A stretch of 64,000 nt of DNA from the NCBI RefSeq assembly GCF_023518235.1, contig NZ_CP090423.1, positions 2,604,001 through 2,668,000 of the forward strand, given 5' to 3'. This document shows, piece after piece, positions 44,764 to 53,343 of this stretch. Position numbers and translations under genes: made by a program. The stretch comes from Stenotrophomonas maltophilia (lineage in GTDB: Bacteria > Pseudomonadota > Gammaproteobacteria > Xanthomonadales > Xanthomonadaceae). Positions within the stretch are counted from its first letter, which is position 1. Each line of letters begins with the position of its first letter. Below the pieces are notes generated by a model. That model was given only the letters and a program-made list of their open reading frames with translations, was not told the origin of the DNA and did no database searches.

Positions 44764-47175
44764 ATGAAGCTCACATCGAAACCCCGACACGACCGTCTTT
44801 CCACAGCGCGCCCAAGTCTTCTCGCCTGCTGCCTGCTGACCGGCCTTGCCAGCACTACTTTCAACACGCAGGCGCGCGAACTGGTGGATGATGCCGCGCA
44901 GGTACTTCCCGGCCATCCAGCAGAGTCCTGGCGACTGCTGCAAGGCTCGCACCTGCAGGTCAATGGTGGCGAAACACTTGGCATCGAGGTGTTCGATGGT
45001 TCCTCTGTTGTCCTGTTGAATGCAGTGGCGCGCCTGCCTGACCAGTCCGGGCAGTACACCACGATTCAGCTGGCAGGCACGTCGTCGCTGGCAGCGCACG
45101 ACTCTTCGATCCTCGGTAGAGGGCTGGTGCTGGCGGATGCGGCCTCGGCGCAACTGTTCGGCAGCAACGTGCAGGTCACCCGCGCGACGGGCCTGGGCGC
45201 GTTCGACATGTACTCGGTCGGAATCGACCTGACTCACAGCACCGGCGCAGTATCAGGGGCGCGAGTGGAGCTGGACGCCACTCACGTCCGCGTTGAACAG
45301 ACTCAACTTCAGAATCCGGGCAGCTCCGGTGTCGGCCTGCGCATGGCTCAAGGCCACGTTGTAGTACGTAACGGCTCCCACATCGATGCAGACCATATTG
45401 GCATGGTGCTGTACAGCACCGGTGATGATCTGACCAGCAGCATTGTGATCGATGACTCGACCGTCATCGCTCGCACCGGCGCGGCAATCCGCATCGCCAC
45501 GGTTCTGCTCGCGCCGGAATTCGATATCACGGTTTCCAACGGCTCCCGGCTCTGGGGCGGCGATGGCCATCTGCTGCAGGTGGGCTCGTTTGTTGGCGTG
45601 CCTGGCGCTTCCAGGGTTCGCTTCAGCGTGGACGACGCACAGCTGGCAGGCGACGTTGCCAGTGACGAAGCCAGCGCACGACTGGGCACGCTGGACGTAT
45701 TCCTGCGCAGCAAGGCGCAGATCGATGGGCGCTTCATCAACGTCACCAATGCCAGCATCGACAGCGGCAGCACCTGGCTGATGACCGGCGACAGCAACGT
45801 CGGCCACCTCACCCTGGGCAGCACCGGAACGGTGGCGCTGGGCAACGCCAGCACCTTCAACACGCTCAACGTGGACCAGTTCACCGGCAACGGCGGCACC
45901 CTGCTGTTCAACACCGTGCTGGGTGACGACACCTCGCTGACCGACACGCTGGTGATTGCCGGCGATGCCAACGGACAGGCCAACGTGCGCGTACTCAATG
46001 CCGGCGGTGCCGGTGCGAAGACCGAGCGCGGCATCGAACTGATCGACATCGGCGGTGCGTCCAACGCGCAGTTCGATCTGCTCGGCCGCGCCGTCGGCGG
46101 CCAGTACGAGTACTTCCTGGTGAAGGACGCCAACGGCAACTGGTACCTGCGCTCGCAGACCGGCGCCGGCCCGGACCCGTGCGTGGTGGACCCCGCCCTG
46201 CCCGAGTGCAAGCCGATTGACCCGGTAGACCCAGTGGACCCGATCGACCCGATCAACCCGCCGGTGCTGCGCCCGGAAGCCGGCGCGTATCTGGCCAACC
46301 AGTTCGCGCTGAGCCAGTTGCTGCGCCACAGCTACCAGGACCGCAACGGGGCCAGCACCGCCACCGACGGGGTGCGTGGCTGGGCGCGAGTGGATACCCA
46401 CCAGAGCAAGCTCGGTGCGGTGGATCACCAGCTGGACCTGCGTGCGGACCGTTCGCGCCTGCAGCTGGGTGCGGACATGGGCGTGTTCGACGAGGGCCGT
46501 GGCCGTGTGGGCCTGATGGGCACCGCTGCACGCAGCAGCGCCGCGTCGCGTTCGGACGTCACCGGCTACAGCGCGCGCGGCAAGCTGGACGGTGGCGCGC
46601 TGGGCGTCTACAGCAACTGGGCCAACGATGCGTTGTACGTGGATGCCAGCGTGCAGCGCGGCCAGTTCCGCAACCGCGTGCAGGGCGAAGGCCTGGCCGA
46701 GGAACGCTATGACTCGGATCTGTGGCAGTCGTCGCTGGAAGCCGGCTACCGCATCGGCATCGGCCAGATCGGCAGCACCGCGCTGAGCCTGCAGCCGGAA
46801 CTGCAGCTGGTCTACACCGATGCCAAGACCGATGTGCACACCGAAGCCAATGGCACGGTGGTGCGTGCAGCCGGCAACAGCGGCCTGTCCGGTCGCGCCG
46901 GCCTGCGCCTGCAGGGTGAATCACGCTCGGCAGTGGGTGCCTCGGTCAGCCCGTATCTGGCGGCCAACTGGTACCGCGATGGTGCGGGTAATGGCATCGC
47001 CTTTGACGACGAAGTGCTGAAGGCCGGCATTCCGCGCAACCGCTATGAACTCAGTGCCGGTGCCCGCGTGCAGTTCCGTTCCGGGTTCAGCGCGTGGGGC
47101 GGGTTCGGCGTAATGCGCGGTGACAGCGGCTACCGGGAAGCTACCGGCAACCTCTCTGTGACGTACCGCTGGTAA
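44764..47175 (+). CDS. Type Va autotransporter adhesin (copy 2)
   Basis: 803 aa, paralogue of the preceding gene. Signal peptide ends near NTQA. The passenger N-terminus shares the same layout (AESWRLLQGSHLQVNGGET) but is diverged; from SKAQIDGRFINVT onward the two proteins are almost identical, including the pertactin-like segment and the beta-barrel ending SVTYRW. The proline linker is longer (DPVDPVDPIDPINPP). The DNA of the C-terminal halves has long identical tracts, so recent duplication or gene conversion is likely. No TTGCAA motif is seen upstream, so it may be co-transcribed with copy 1. Confidence 0.9.
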   Translation: MKLTSKPRHDRLSTARPSLLACCLLTGLASTTFNTQARELVDDAAQVLPGHPAESWRLLQGSHLQVNGGETLGIEVFDGSSVVLLNAVARLPDQSGQYTTIQLAGTSSLAAHDSSILGRGLVLADAASAQLFGSNVQVTRATGLGAFDMYSVGIDLTHSTGAVSGARVELDATHVRVEQTQLQNPGSSGVGLRMAQGHVVVRNGSHIDADHIGMVLYSTGDDLTSSIVIDDSTVIARTGAAIRIATVLLAPEFDITVSNGSRLWGGDGHLLQVGSFVGVPGASRVRFSVDDAQLAGDVASDEASARLGTLDVFLRSKAQIDGRFINVTNASIDSGSTWLMTGDSNVGHLTLGSTGTVALGNASTFNTLNVDQFTGNGGTLLFNTVLGDDTSLTDTLVIAGDANGQANVRVLNAGGAGAKTERGIELIDIGGASNAQFDLLGRAVGGQYEYFLVKDANGNWYLRSQTGAGPDPCVVDPALPECKPIDPVDPVDPIDPINPPVLRPEAGAYLANQFALSQLLRHSYQDRNGASTATDGVRGWARVDTHQSKLGAVDHQLDLRADRSRLQLGADMGVFDEGRGRVGLMGTAARSSAASRSDVTGYSARGKLDGGALGVYSNWANDALYVDASVQRGQFRNRVQGEGLAEERYDSDLWQSSLEAGYRIGIGQIGSTALSLQPELQLVYTDAKTDVHTEANGTVVRAAGNSGLSGRAGLRLQGESRSAVGASVSPYLAANWYRDGAGNGIAFDDEVLKAGIPRNRYELSAGARVQFRSGFSAWGGFGVMRGDSGYREATGNLSVTYRW

Positions 47176-47202
47176 TACTGGAATGGCAGCTCGCTGTACT
47201 TT

Positions 47203-47291
47203 GTAGAGCCGAGCCATGCTCGGCTGCTCTACGGTCCGCGTGCGTGAACCCCCGCGCGTTGCGCGAAAGCCGAGCATAGGCTCGGCTCTAC
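47203..47291. repeat. SMAG pair after autotransporter 2
   Basis: GTAGAGCCGAGCCATGCTCGGC (47203 on) and an inverted partner ending CTAC at 47291, flanking a GCGC-rich centre. It probably ends the autotransporter transcript. Confidence 0.72.
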
Positions 47292-47451
47292 AGACATCCG
47301 CAGCAGATGGGTTTCAACGCACGATGTCGCAATCGGCACGGCGTGGTCATTGATGGCGGCGGCACGCGAACACCGCAAATTTTTCGACTTTCAAACTTTT
47401 CTCATTGGTACGGCAGCACCTCCGTGCACATCATGGCGCGCCACCGACAAC

Positions 47452-47690
47452 GGGTGGCACGGGCTTCCAATCCCGTTAGGTTGATGTGTTTGGTTACGCT
47501 TGCCTGTCGGCGTCGCTCTTTCCTTGTTGGGCGGCGTCGGCAGGCATTCTGCCCGCGCTTCCATGGCGGGCGGTGCGTGGGGGCCTCGGCCCGCCGGCGC
47601 TTCTACATCAACCTCCGGTATTGGAACCACGCACCGTCCGCCGCCCTCGCTGTTAAGCAGAGGGCGGCCCCTTGCTTCGCACTCAAGGAC
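47452..47690 (+). ncRNA. Highly structured leader upstream of an orphan gene
   Basis: Plus-strand folding is strong. A 16-bp stem (47501-47516 with 47531-47546) contains three G-U pairs, which would be mismatches on the other strand. A 10-bp perfect helix (47478-47487 with 47605-47614) closes a junction holding that stem and a 6-bp stem (47551-47556/47566-47571). TTCCAAT (47465-47471) pairs with ATTGGAA (47620-47626), extending the closing helix or competing with the local ACGGG/CCCGT hairpin (47459-47463/47472-47476). A 9-bp stem (47640-47648/47660-47668) follows, and CCTTG (47670-47674) can pair with the ribosome site CAAGG (47684-47688). Its layout recalls antisense-controlled leaders of phage ash/icd-type genes, but I cannot confirm a family. 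Confidence 0.55.
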
Positions 47691-47696
47691 GCCGTC

Positions 47697-48107
47697 ATGA
47701 CCTCATCCAAGTACCCGCACCTGTTCGCCACGCTCGGTGAAGCCGCCACGCGCCTGCCTGACGATCTGGCACGCACGCTGGAAAGCACCTTCGCCTCACT
47801 GCAGGAGGGGCAAGCACCCGGCACCATTACCCTGCTGGCCTGCCTGCAGCACATCCGCCAGGGCGATGCTGCCGACGGCCAACCGTGGCCGGGCAACGGC
47901 CGCACGCCGGGGCAGCGGCTGGCGCTGGCGCGCATCGACCGCGCCAACGCCGGGTTGACCTTCCTGCTGGAGCTGCTGCACGCCACCGAACGCGTGCGCG
48001 TGGATGGCGAGGTTGCCCAGGAGATGGGCGATGGCGCGCGCGAGGGCTTGCTGCTGGCCTGCCGTGGGCTGTCTGAATATGTGGATGTGCAGCTGCGCGC
48101 GGCATAA
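47697..48107 (+). CDS. Orphan small protein behind the structured leader
   Basis: 136 aa from the ATG at 47697, preceded by AAGGA at 7 nt spacing; the open frame continues upstream through the leader without a good start. No signal peptide or membrane helix. Predicted mostly helical: LGEAATRLPDDLARTLESTF, a flexible GDAADGQPWPGNGRTPG loop, and two long C-terminal helices (RIDRANAGLTFLLELLHATERVR and EMGDGAREGLLLACRGLSEYV, described by segment). I do not recognise the family. The two-helix C-terminus superficially resembles small DUF3077/DUF6124-type proteins of Pseudomonas. Flanked by SMAG arrays on both sides. Confidence 0.65.
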   Translation: MTSSKYPHLFATLGEAATRLPDDLARTLESTFASLQEGQAPGTITLLACLQHIRQGDAADGQPWPGNGRTPGQRLALARIDRANAGLTFLLELLHATERVRVDGEVAQEMGDGAREGLLLACRGLSEYVDVQLRAA

Positions 48108-48126
48108 GCGGTGCCGCTTTGCTTGG

Positions 48127-48412
48127 GTAGATGCCAACCTTGGTTGGCGCCTACCTGTAGCCCCGAGCCCATGCTCGGCTCCTCCGCATCGCGCAAACGG
48201 AAACGGCGTGCCAACCAAGGTTGGCGCCTACCTGTAGCGCCGAGCCTGTGCTCGGCTCCCCCGCATCGCGCGAGCGGAAACGGCGTGCCAACCAAGGTTG
48301 GCACCTACCTGTAGCGCCGCGCCCATGCTCGGCTCCCCCGCATCGCGCGAAAGGAAACGGTGTGCCAACCAAGGTTGGCACCTACCTGTAGCGCCGAGCC
48401 CATGCTCGGCTC
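48127..48412. repeat. Tandem array of 77-bp double-SMAG units
   Basis: GTAG heads at 48157, 48234, 48311 and 48388 give an exact 77-bp period. Each unit has one GCCGAGC...GCTCGGC palindrome and one TGCCAACC-AAGG-TTGGCA palindrome ending CCTAC, joined by a 20-25 nt spacer rich in CGCATCGCGC. A first partial unit begins at 48127. It fills the whole 310-bp gap between convergent genes. Confidence 0.88.
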
Positions 48413-48417
48413 TCGTG

Positions 48418-48948
48418 TTACCGATAGGCGGCGGTGACGGTGATGGACGCCTGCACCTGGCCCGCATTGACGCCCCGGTTGTCTGGGCGGTAGTAGCCTG
48501 CGCGCAGCGGATAGACCGCGCCGGTTCCACTGACCGGAACCACGATGCCGGTGCTGCCATGCTTCAGATGCGTATTGCCTGTAGCCCCTTCCAGCAGCAC
48601 GATGGATACGCCGGTGGCGGCGTCGGCCGCTGCGGTGTTCTTCCAACGATCGGCGTCACCATCAGCGGGTAGGCCATCGAAGGACAACACCGCCTGCGCC
48701 ACGCCAATGCATCCGGTGAACTCCAGCTGGCCGGCTTTCAATGCGTTGCCACCAACACTGAGAACGCCAGCCCTCACCGGATCCAGCGCGATGGCGGGCG
48801 CACTCAGCGTGCAGGTTCCTGGCAGCAGGCGGCCGTTGATATCCAGTACCACCGAGTCGGCGCTCGCCATCAGGGGTATCGACAGCAGCGCCAGCAGGAC
48901 AGCCAGGCGGCAGGTAGACGTCGGCGTGGTCGACAGTTCAACGGTCAT
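48418..48948 (-). CDS. Fimbrial subunit (type 1 pilin family), minus arm
   Basis: 176 aa from ATG 48948; an ATG at 48963 is also possible. Signal peptide ends near MASADS. Type 1 pilin fold: donor-strand-like VVLDINGRLLPGTC with first Cys, disulphide partner in LEFTGCIGVAQAVL, and C-terminal penultimate Tyr motif ITVTAAYR used by chaperone and usher. Minor or adaptor subunit of the divergent fimbrial locus. Overlaps the usher stop by 11 nt. Confidence 0.85.
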   Translation of the reverse strand: MTVELSTTPTSTCRLAVLLALLSIPLMASADSVVLDINGRLLPGTCTLSAPAIALDPVRAGVLSVGGNALKAGQLEFTGCIGVAQAVLSFDGLPADGDADRWKNTAAADAATGVSIVLLEGATGNTHLKHGSTGIVVPVSGTGAVYPLRAGYYRPDNRGVNAGQVQASITVTAAYR

Positions 48949-51493
48949 GAAGATTCGGCTCATGTGGTGGGGGCGCCGCTGATTCCTCAGCCAACGCATC
49001 ATGGGTGGAGAGACGCCCCACCCGCAGCCCATCCGGCGCCAGCGGCTGGCACATCGCCTGGCTCCAGGACAGCCCGTAGGCGTCGGGCTCGCTCGGCATC
49101 TGGTAGTGCAGGCGGCAACGGTGCGGCCCCTGGGGATCGACGATCAGCGTGCCCTCGTCCTGCGGGCCGCGCAGATGGATCACGCCGCCCTGGCCCACGG
49201 CTCCCCGCGGTGTGCCCTGTTCATCCTCCAGCCTGGCCGCGAAGGGCAAAGGCTGGCCCAGCGCATCGGTGGCATCGATGAACAACGTACGCTCGCGCCG
49301 CACTTCAAATGCCACGCGCACGATGCCGCCGGCAGTGGGTGCCACGCGCTGCGAGGTCTGCAGCAGTTCGACCTCAAGCGGCAAGCCGGACGGCTCCAGG
49401 TCGATGCGGTTCCAGCGATAGGGCGTGACATGCGGCAGCAAGGCGTAGCCGTTGCCTGCCACACGGATGTCGTGGCCGTTGCCCACGCGCGCGCCCTGCG
49501 CACCCGGCGCATGCACCAGCACCAGGCCCTCCCCTACTGGCTGGCCAAAGTTGAGGCCTCCCGGGTGCACCACCATGCTGCCGGCAGCGCCGAAGGTCTG
49601 GCTGCTGCGCGTGCCGGCGCGGCTGTAGCCGGCGTTGAGCTGGGCCCAGCGCGCCTGGTAGGTGGCGTAGGCATTGCTGCTGGTCGATTGCCCCTGCCCG
49701 CGCGTGGTGGAAAGCGTGTAGTTCAGCGCGCGGCGCTCGCCGAAGGCACCGTTCAGGCCCAGCTGCGCCTGTTGGCCACCTGCGGCATGGGTGAGTTGGC
49801 TGCTGACCCGGGGTGCGTGGTGGCTGCGGCCCAACGGCATGCTGAGGGTCAGGGCGTAGCGCGTATCCAGCCCGCCGTCGCCCAGCCGATAGCGCAATGC
49901 GGACAGGCCGACGTTGGCACGCCCCACGGTGGTCTGGAAGCCCAGCTGGAAATCGTTCTGGCGCTGCGCGATGTCCCAATAGGCGACATGGCCGCCACTG
50001 AGGTAGAGATTGCTGCGCTCGCCCACCCTCTGCGAGAAGTTCAGCTGGTAACGCTGGCGCGCTCGGCCTCCCACGTCCCATGAATCACCACGGGAACGGG
50101 CGGCGTCACCCAGGGTAAAGAAGCCCTGCGTACTGTAGCGGTAGGCGGCCAGCCCGAAATTGGTACCCGTAGCGGCCACATAGCGCTGGTAGTTGAGCCG
50201 GTAGCTGTTGCCGCTGATCAGCCCCACGCCGGGCTGGCGCACGCGCGAGTGGGTCACGTCCGCACCGAAGGCACCGATGCCGGTATTGATCGCCGCGCCG
50301 GCCAGTAACGCCGTGTATCCCTGTGCAATCTGGCTGCCGCCAAGCACGGTCAGTCGATTGCTCAGGCCCCGCGCGTAGGTACCTTCGGCAAACCGCAGAT
50401 GTTCGCTCTGCACGCCGGCATCGCGCAGCACGCCTGCCGTGCTGCTGAAGCGCGAAGCACCGGCGCGCAGGGCCTGTGGCACGGCGGAGAAATTGACATT
50501 GAAGCGCTGGCTGCGGCCGTCGGCTTCAGTGACGGTGACCTCCAGATCACCACCGAAGTGCGTGGGGTAGAGATCGTCGATGACGAAGGGCCCCGGCGCG
50601 ACGTTCGCTTCGTGGATGATGATGCCACCCTGGCGCACGGTGACCACTGCATTGCCCTCGGCGATGCCCTGCACGACCGGTGCGAAGCCCCGCAATGAGT
50701 CGGGCAGCATGCGGTCGTCGGTGGCGATGCGCACGCCGGTAAAGGCCACGCTGTCGAACAGCTCGCCGCCGGTGTTGCTCTGCCCGATCAGCAGCTGGCT
50801 GTTCCAGGCAGGAATATCACGCTGCGCATGGCTGCTGATGACGGCCCGCCGCGTGCCGGCTGCGGTGTGGCTGAACGAGGTGCGGTGGCGAAGCCGCCAA
50901 TCACCCAGATTGACGCCTGCACGCAGCCCCAGGTAGCTGCTGGCCTGGCCGTTGCTGCGGTTGTGGTTGGCGGTGTAGTCGACGAAGCCTGCGGTGATGC
51001 CGGCATCGCGTTGTTCCGGTGCCACGTGCCCGCGCGCGCTGCGTGCCTGTGCGGCCTGCGGAATGGTCAACAGCAGTTGCAACGCATGGCTGTCGAAGGC
51101 GACGGTGGCGCCTTCGATCAGCGTCGGCAGATCGATGCACGCGGTGTCGGCCGCCTCCAGCGCGGCCAGATGCTGCGTCTGCAGGTCCAGACTTCGCAGC
51201 ATGGGCGCAGGCAGGCAAGGCTGGGCCCTGTGATTGTCCCCGGCGGCGACGAAGGTGATGTCGCGCGTTTCCAGGAATCGACCATTGACCAGCACGTCCA
51301 CACGGTAATCGCCCACCGGCAGGGGATTGCCCTCGGCATAGCGACGCATGTCGATGGCCTGTCCACCGATGAGGAAGCCCTCGCTGAATTCAACCGCGGG
51401 GGCCGGCGCTGCCTGCGTAGCGGTCGACGCCAATGCGAGGCTCATGGCCCACGGCAGGGGATGGAAGGGACGGTGACGGCACATCACAGGCAT
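48938..51493 (-). CDS. Outer membrane usher (FimD/PapC type)
   Basis: 851 aa from ATG 51493, five nt after the adhesin stop; an ATG at 51484 is an alternative. Signal peptide ends near TQAAPA. Classical usher: N-terminal domain VEFSEGFLIGGQAIDMRRY and LPVGDYRVDVLVNGRF, barrel with TGVRIATDDRMLPDSLRGFAP (usher signature) and DDLYPTHFGGDLEVTVTEADG plug edge, and C-terminal domains ending RLHYQMPSEPDAYGLS-like with a Cys pair. It assembles the major pilin encoded on the opposite arm of the locus. Confidence 0.92.
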   Translation of the reverse strand: MPVMCRHRPFHPLPWAMSLALASTATQAAPAPAVEFSEGFLIGGQAIDMRRYAEGNPLPVGDYRVDVLVNGRFLETRDITFVAAGDNHRAQPCLPAPMLRSLDLQTQHLAALEAADTACIDLPTLIEGATVAFDSHALQLLLTIPQAAQARSARGHVAPEQRDAGITAGFVDYTANHNRSNGQASSYLGLRAGVNLGDWRLRHRTSFSHTAAGTRRAVISSHAQRDIPAWNSQLLIGQSNTGGELFDSVAFTGVRIATDDRMLPDSLRGFAPVVQGIAEGNAVVTVRQGGIIIHEANVAPGPFVIDDLYPTHFGGDLEVTVTEADGRSQRFNVNFSAVPQALRAGASRFSSTAGVLRDAGVQSEHLRFAEGTYARGLSNRLTVLGGSQIAQGYTALLAGAAINTGIGAFGADVTHSRVRQPGVGLISGNSYRLNYQRYVAATGTNFGLAAYRYSTQGFFTLGDAARSRGDSWDVGGRARQRYQLNFSQRVGERSNLYLSGGHVAYWDIAQRQNDFQLGFQTTVGRANVGLSALRYRLGDGGLDTRYALTLSMPLGRSHHAPRVSSQLTHAAGGQQAQLGLNGAFGERRALNYTLSTTRGQGQSTSSNAYATYQARWAQLNAGYSRAGTRSSQTFGAAGSMVVHPGGLNFGQPVGEGLVLVHAPGAQGARVGNGHDIRVAGNGYALLPHVTPYRWNRIDLEPSGLPLEVELLQTSQRVAPTAGGIVRVAFEVRRERTLFIDATDALGQPLPFAARLEDEQGTPRGAVGQGGVIHLRGPQDEGTLIVDPQGPHRCRLHYQMPSEPDAYGLSWSQAMCQPLAPDGLRVGRLSTHDALAEESAAPPPHEPNLHDR

Positions 51494-51497
51494 GACC

Positions 51498-52496
51498 TCA
51501 GTTGTAGTTCGCCAGCAACGTGGCTTCGGCGCGGATGGCGCCTGGCGCCAACGGGTCGCTGGTATGCAGGTAGCGCGCACTGAAGGGCACCTGGACGGTT
51601 CCGGTACCGGTGCTGCCCTGCACCCACTGCTGGTGCAACTGCAGCGGCGCACCGTTGTGCATCAGCTGCAGCGCCACGCCCGTGGTTGAGGAACCCGTGG
51701 CGGGCACCAACCAGCTGTTGACGTTGTTCGGGTCGTTGGCATCGAGCATTTCCAGGCTCAGCGGACGCCCGGCGGCGGCACAGGTGACGGCCATCTCGAA
51801 CGGCATCTCCCCGCCACTGCCCTGCGTATGCAGGTCCATGATGTCGATGGGATCAAGCACCACATCGCGTGCGGCGACCGCGCAGGTCTGCGCCCGGAAG
51901 CGCACGCCAATGTTCAGGTTGTGGCGGCCGTTGAAGGTGTTCCACTGCGTGGTGGTGAAGCCGACGTTGCGCATCGGCACATCGGTCATGCCGCCACCAC
52001 GCGAATAGATATCGACAACCAGGGTGACGCGTACTTCCCCACTCAAGCCATAGGCGTAGAGATCGCCAGGCTGACCATCGCGAAACGTGTTCCCGATAGG
52101 CTGTTCAGCTTCATTGCACCACCACACCGGCGGATCACCTGGATTTTCCTCTACCCAGTCACAGGCGGATGCCCTCGCACTGAACATGAAGAGCGGCGAA
52201 CCTGATGCAAGCTCGTACGCTGCGCCCCGATCGGTGATATCGCGCACGTAGCGCATGCCCAGCAGGCTGGGAGTGACCGTGGTAATGGTCGCCCCGGAAT
52301 CACATGTGAAGACAAGGTCCGCCTGGGCGGTTCCGAGATAGCGGTCCGGCTCGGCCACATAATCCACATCGATCATCTGGGTCAGATCAACATCGCCACT
52401 GATGGGCTGGCAGGTCGCCGCCAGGCTTTCGCCGGCAACAAAGAGTCCCAGCAGTAACGGGGAAGCAGCACATACATCGCGTAGAGGGATGGTCAC
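51498..52496 (-). CDS. Two-domain fimbrial tip adhesin
   Basis: 332 aa from the GTG at 52496, supported by GGAG 8 nt upstream and a clean signal peptide (SPLLLGLFVAGESLAATC); the ATG at 52562 would bury this signal 22 residues in. The N-terminal ~200 residues are a unique lectin-like domain with Cys pairs and aromatic WVEENPGDPPVWWC; the C-terminal ~120 are a pilin domain (AQTCAVAARDVVLDPIDIMD, closing AEATLLANYN). Position upstream of the usher and size fit a FimH-like tip adhesin. Sugar or protein receptor unknown. Confidence 0.8.
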   Translation of the reverse strand: MTIPLRDVCAASPLLLGLFVAGESLAATCQPISGDVDLTQMIDVDYVAEPDRYLGTAQADLVFTCDSGATITTVTPSLLGMRYVRDITDRGAAYELASGSPLFMFSARASACDWVEENPGDPPVWWCNEAEQPIGNTFRDGQPGDLYAYGLSGEVRVTLVVDIYSRGGGMTDVPMRNVGFTTTQWNTFNGRHNLNIGVRFRAQTCAVAARDVVLDPIDIMDLHTQGSGGEMPFEMAVTCAAAGRPLSLEMLDANDPNNVNSWLVPATGSSTTGVALQLMHNGAPLQLHQQWVQGSTGTGTVQVPFSARYLHTSDPLAPGAIRAEATLLANYN

Positions 52497-52612
52497 GAGG
52501 GACTCCAGGGAATCCTGCTTGCGCAGCAGGTTTACGACGGCATGACGGAGTGCGGCCTGCACGTGGCAATGGCGGCATGGGCGTGCACCTTAGGGCCCTC
52601 CCTCAACGCGGA

Positions 52613-52630
52613 CCATGCAATTTGTTGCAA
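52613..52630 (-). promoter_or_regulatory. Adhesin-locus motif, minus arm of the fimbrial locus
   Basis: On the minus strand TTGCAACAAATTGCATGG, pointing to the adhesin-usher arm, 117 nt before its start. Its centre is 110 bp from the matching site at 52725, about 10.5 helical turns, suitable for looping between two bound proteins. Confidence 0.58.
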
Positions 52631-52724
52631 GTGCTTGCGTACCGCTGCCGGTTGGTATGCCGTCCATTCAGGCGCATCAACGGCTTCTGAAGCGATTGGG
52701 CAACAGAAGCAGCTCAAAGACGTT

Positions 52725-52742
52725 TTGCAACATATTGCATGG
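52725..52742 (+). promoter_or_regulatory. Adhesin-locus motif, plus arm of the fimbrial locus
   Basis: TTGCAACATATTGCATGG, pointing to the major pilin gene, 79 nt before its start. It is an inverted copy (17 of 18 bases) of the site at 52613. The 324-bp divergent gap otherwise has no ORF. Confidence 0.58.
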
Positions 52743-52820
52743 TTGCCAGGCTGCTCATTCAAGAGACTGTCGCCGTTCGCCAGCAGGCGACGTTTTCTTT
52801 TTTCGAATCGAGCAACCTTC

Positions 52821-53333
52821 ATGTCCCTGAAAACCAAGATCCTGACGTTCTCGCTGCTGTCCATTACCGCCGCCCCGGCTTTCGCCGAGCGCCTGGAAAT
52901 CACCGGTGAACTGATCACCTCCACCTGCACGGTCGGCTCCACCGGCGGTGCCATCACCGTGCCGATGGGCAAGGTTGATCTGGCCTCGGTCAATGCAGCC
53001 ACCCGTGCCGGCCATAAGAACTTCACCATCACCCTCGACTGCTCCGGCTCTGGCGCATCGCAGGATGTCGGCGTGCGCTTCGGTGGCGTGCAGGATGGCA
53101 GCACCGGCAATCTGGCACTGACTGCGACGTCGACCGCTGGCAACGTGGGTGTTGCGCTGTACGACAGCACCGGCAACCAGCAGCGCGTGGGCGAAGACCC
53201 CACCGTGTGGGTCACCATCCCGGCCAACGGCAACGGCCAGCTGGACTACAGCGCCTGGTATGCCTCGCCGGCCATGAATGCTACCGCCGGTACCGCCGAC
53301 GCCTCCGGCGATTTCGTGGTGCTGTACCGCTGA
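52821..53333 (+). CDS. Major fimbrial pilin (type 1 family)
   Basis: 170 aa from ATG 52821. Signal peptide cleaved after APAFA. Type 1 pilin: N-terminal donor strand RLEITGELITSTC with first Cys, TLDCSGSGASQDVGVRF with second Cys, and C-terminal SGDFVVLYR with penultimate Tyr. Being first in its arm and followed by a strong hairpin suggests it is the abundant shaft subunit. A longer open frame back to 52542 crosses the regulatory region and is rejected. Confidence 0.88.
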   Translation: MSLKTKILTFSLLSITAAPAFAERLEITGELITSTCTVGSTGGAITVPMGKVDLASVNAATRAGHKNFTITLDCSGSGASQDVGVRFGGVQDGSTGNLALTATSTAGNVGVALYDSTGNQQRVGEDPTVWVTIPANGNGQLDYSAWYASPAMNATAGTADASGDFVVLYR

Positions 53334-53343
53334 TCCCGCATTG

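Noticed and set aside
44764..47175. Frameshifted pseudogene copy of the autotransporter
   Set aside because: The second copy is open from signal peptide to the final barrel strand, so it is an intact gene.
47307..47696. N-terminal extension of the orphan protein through the leader
   Set aside because: The open frame exists but is Arg/Cys-rich, lacks a ribosome site, and would run through the paired RNA structure; the ATG at 47697 has a good AAGGA.
41399..48412. CRISPR arrays at the regular repeats
   Set aside because: Periods of 77-116 bp, palindromic units, near-identical spacers and no cas genes; these are SMAG tandem arrays.
52613..52742. Invertible promoter switch like fimS
   Set aside because: The 18-bp inverted repeats suggested site-specific inversion, but the same motif occurs singly before two other loci and no recombinase gene is in the window, so an operator pair is more likely. 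Inversion was not tested with reads.
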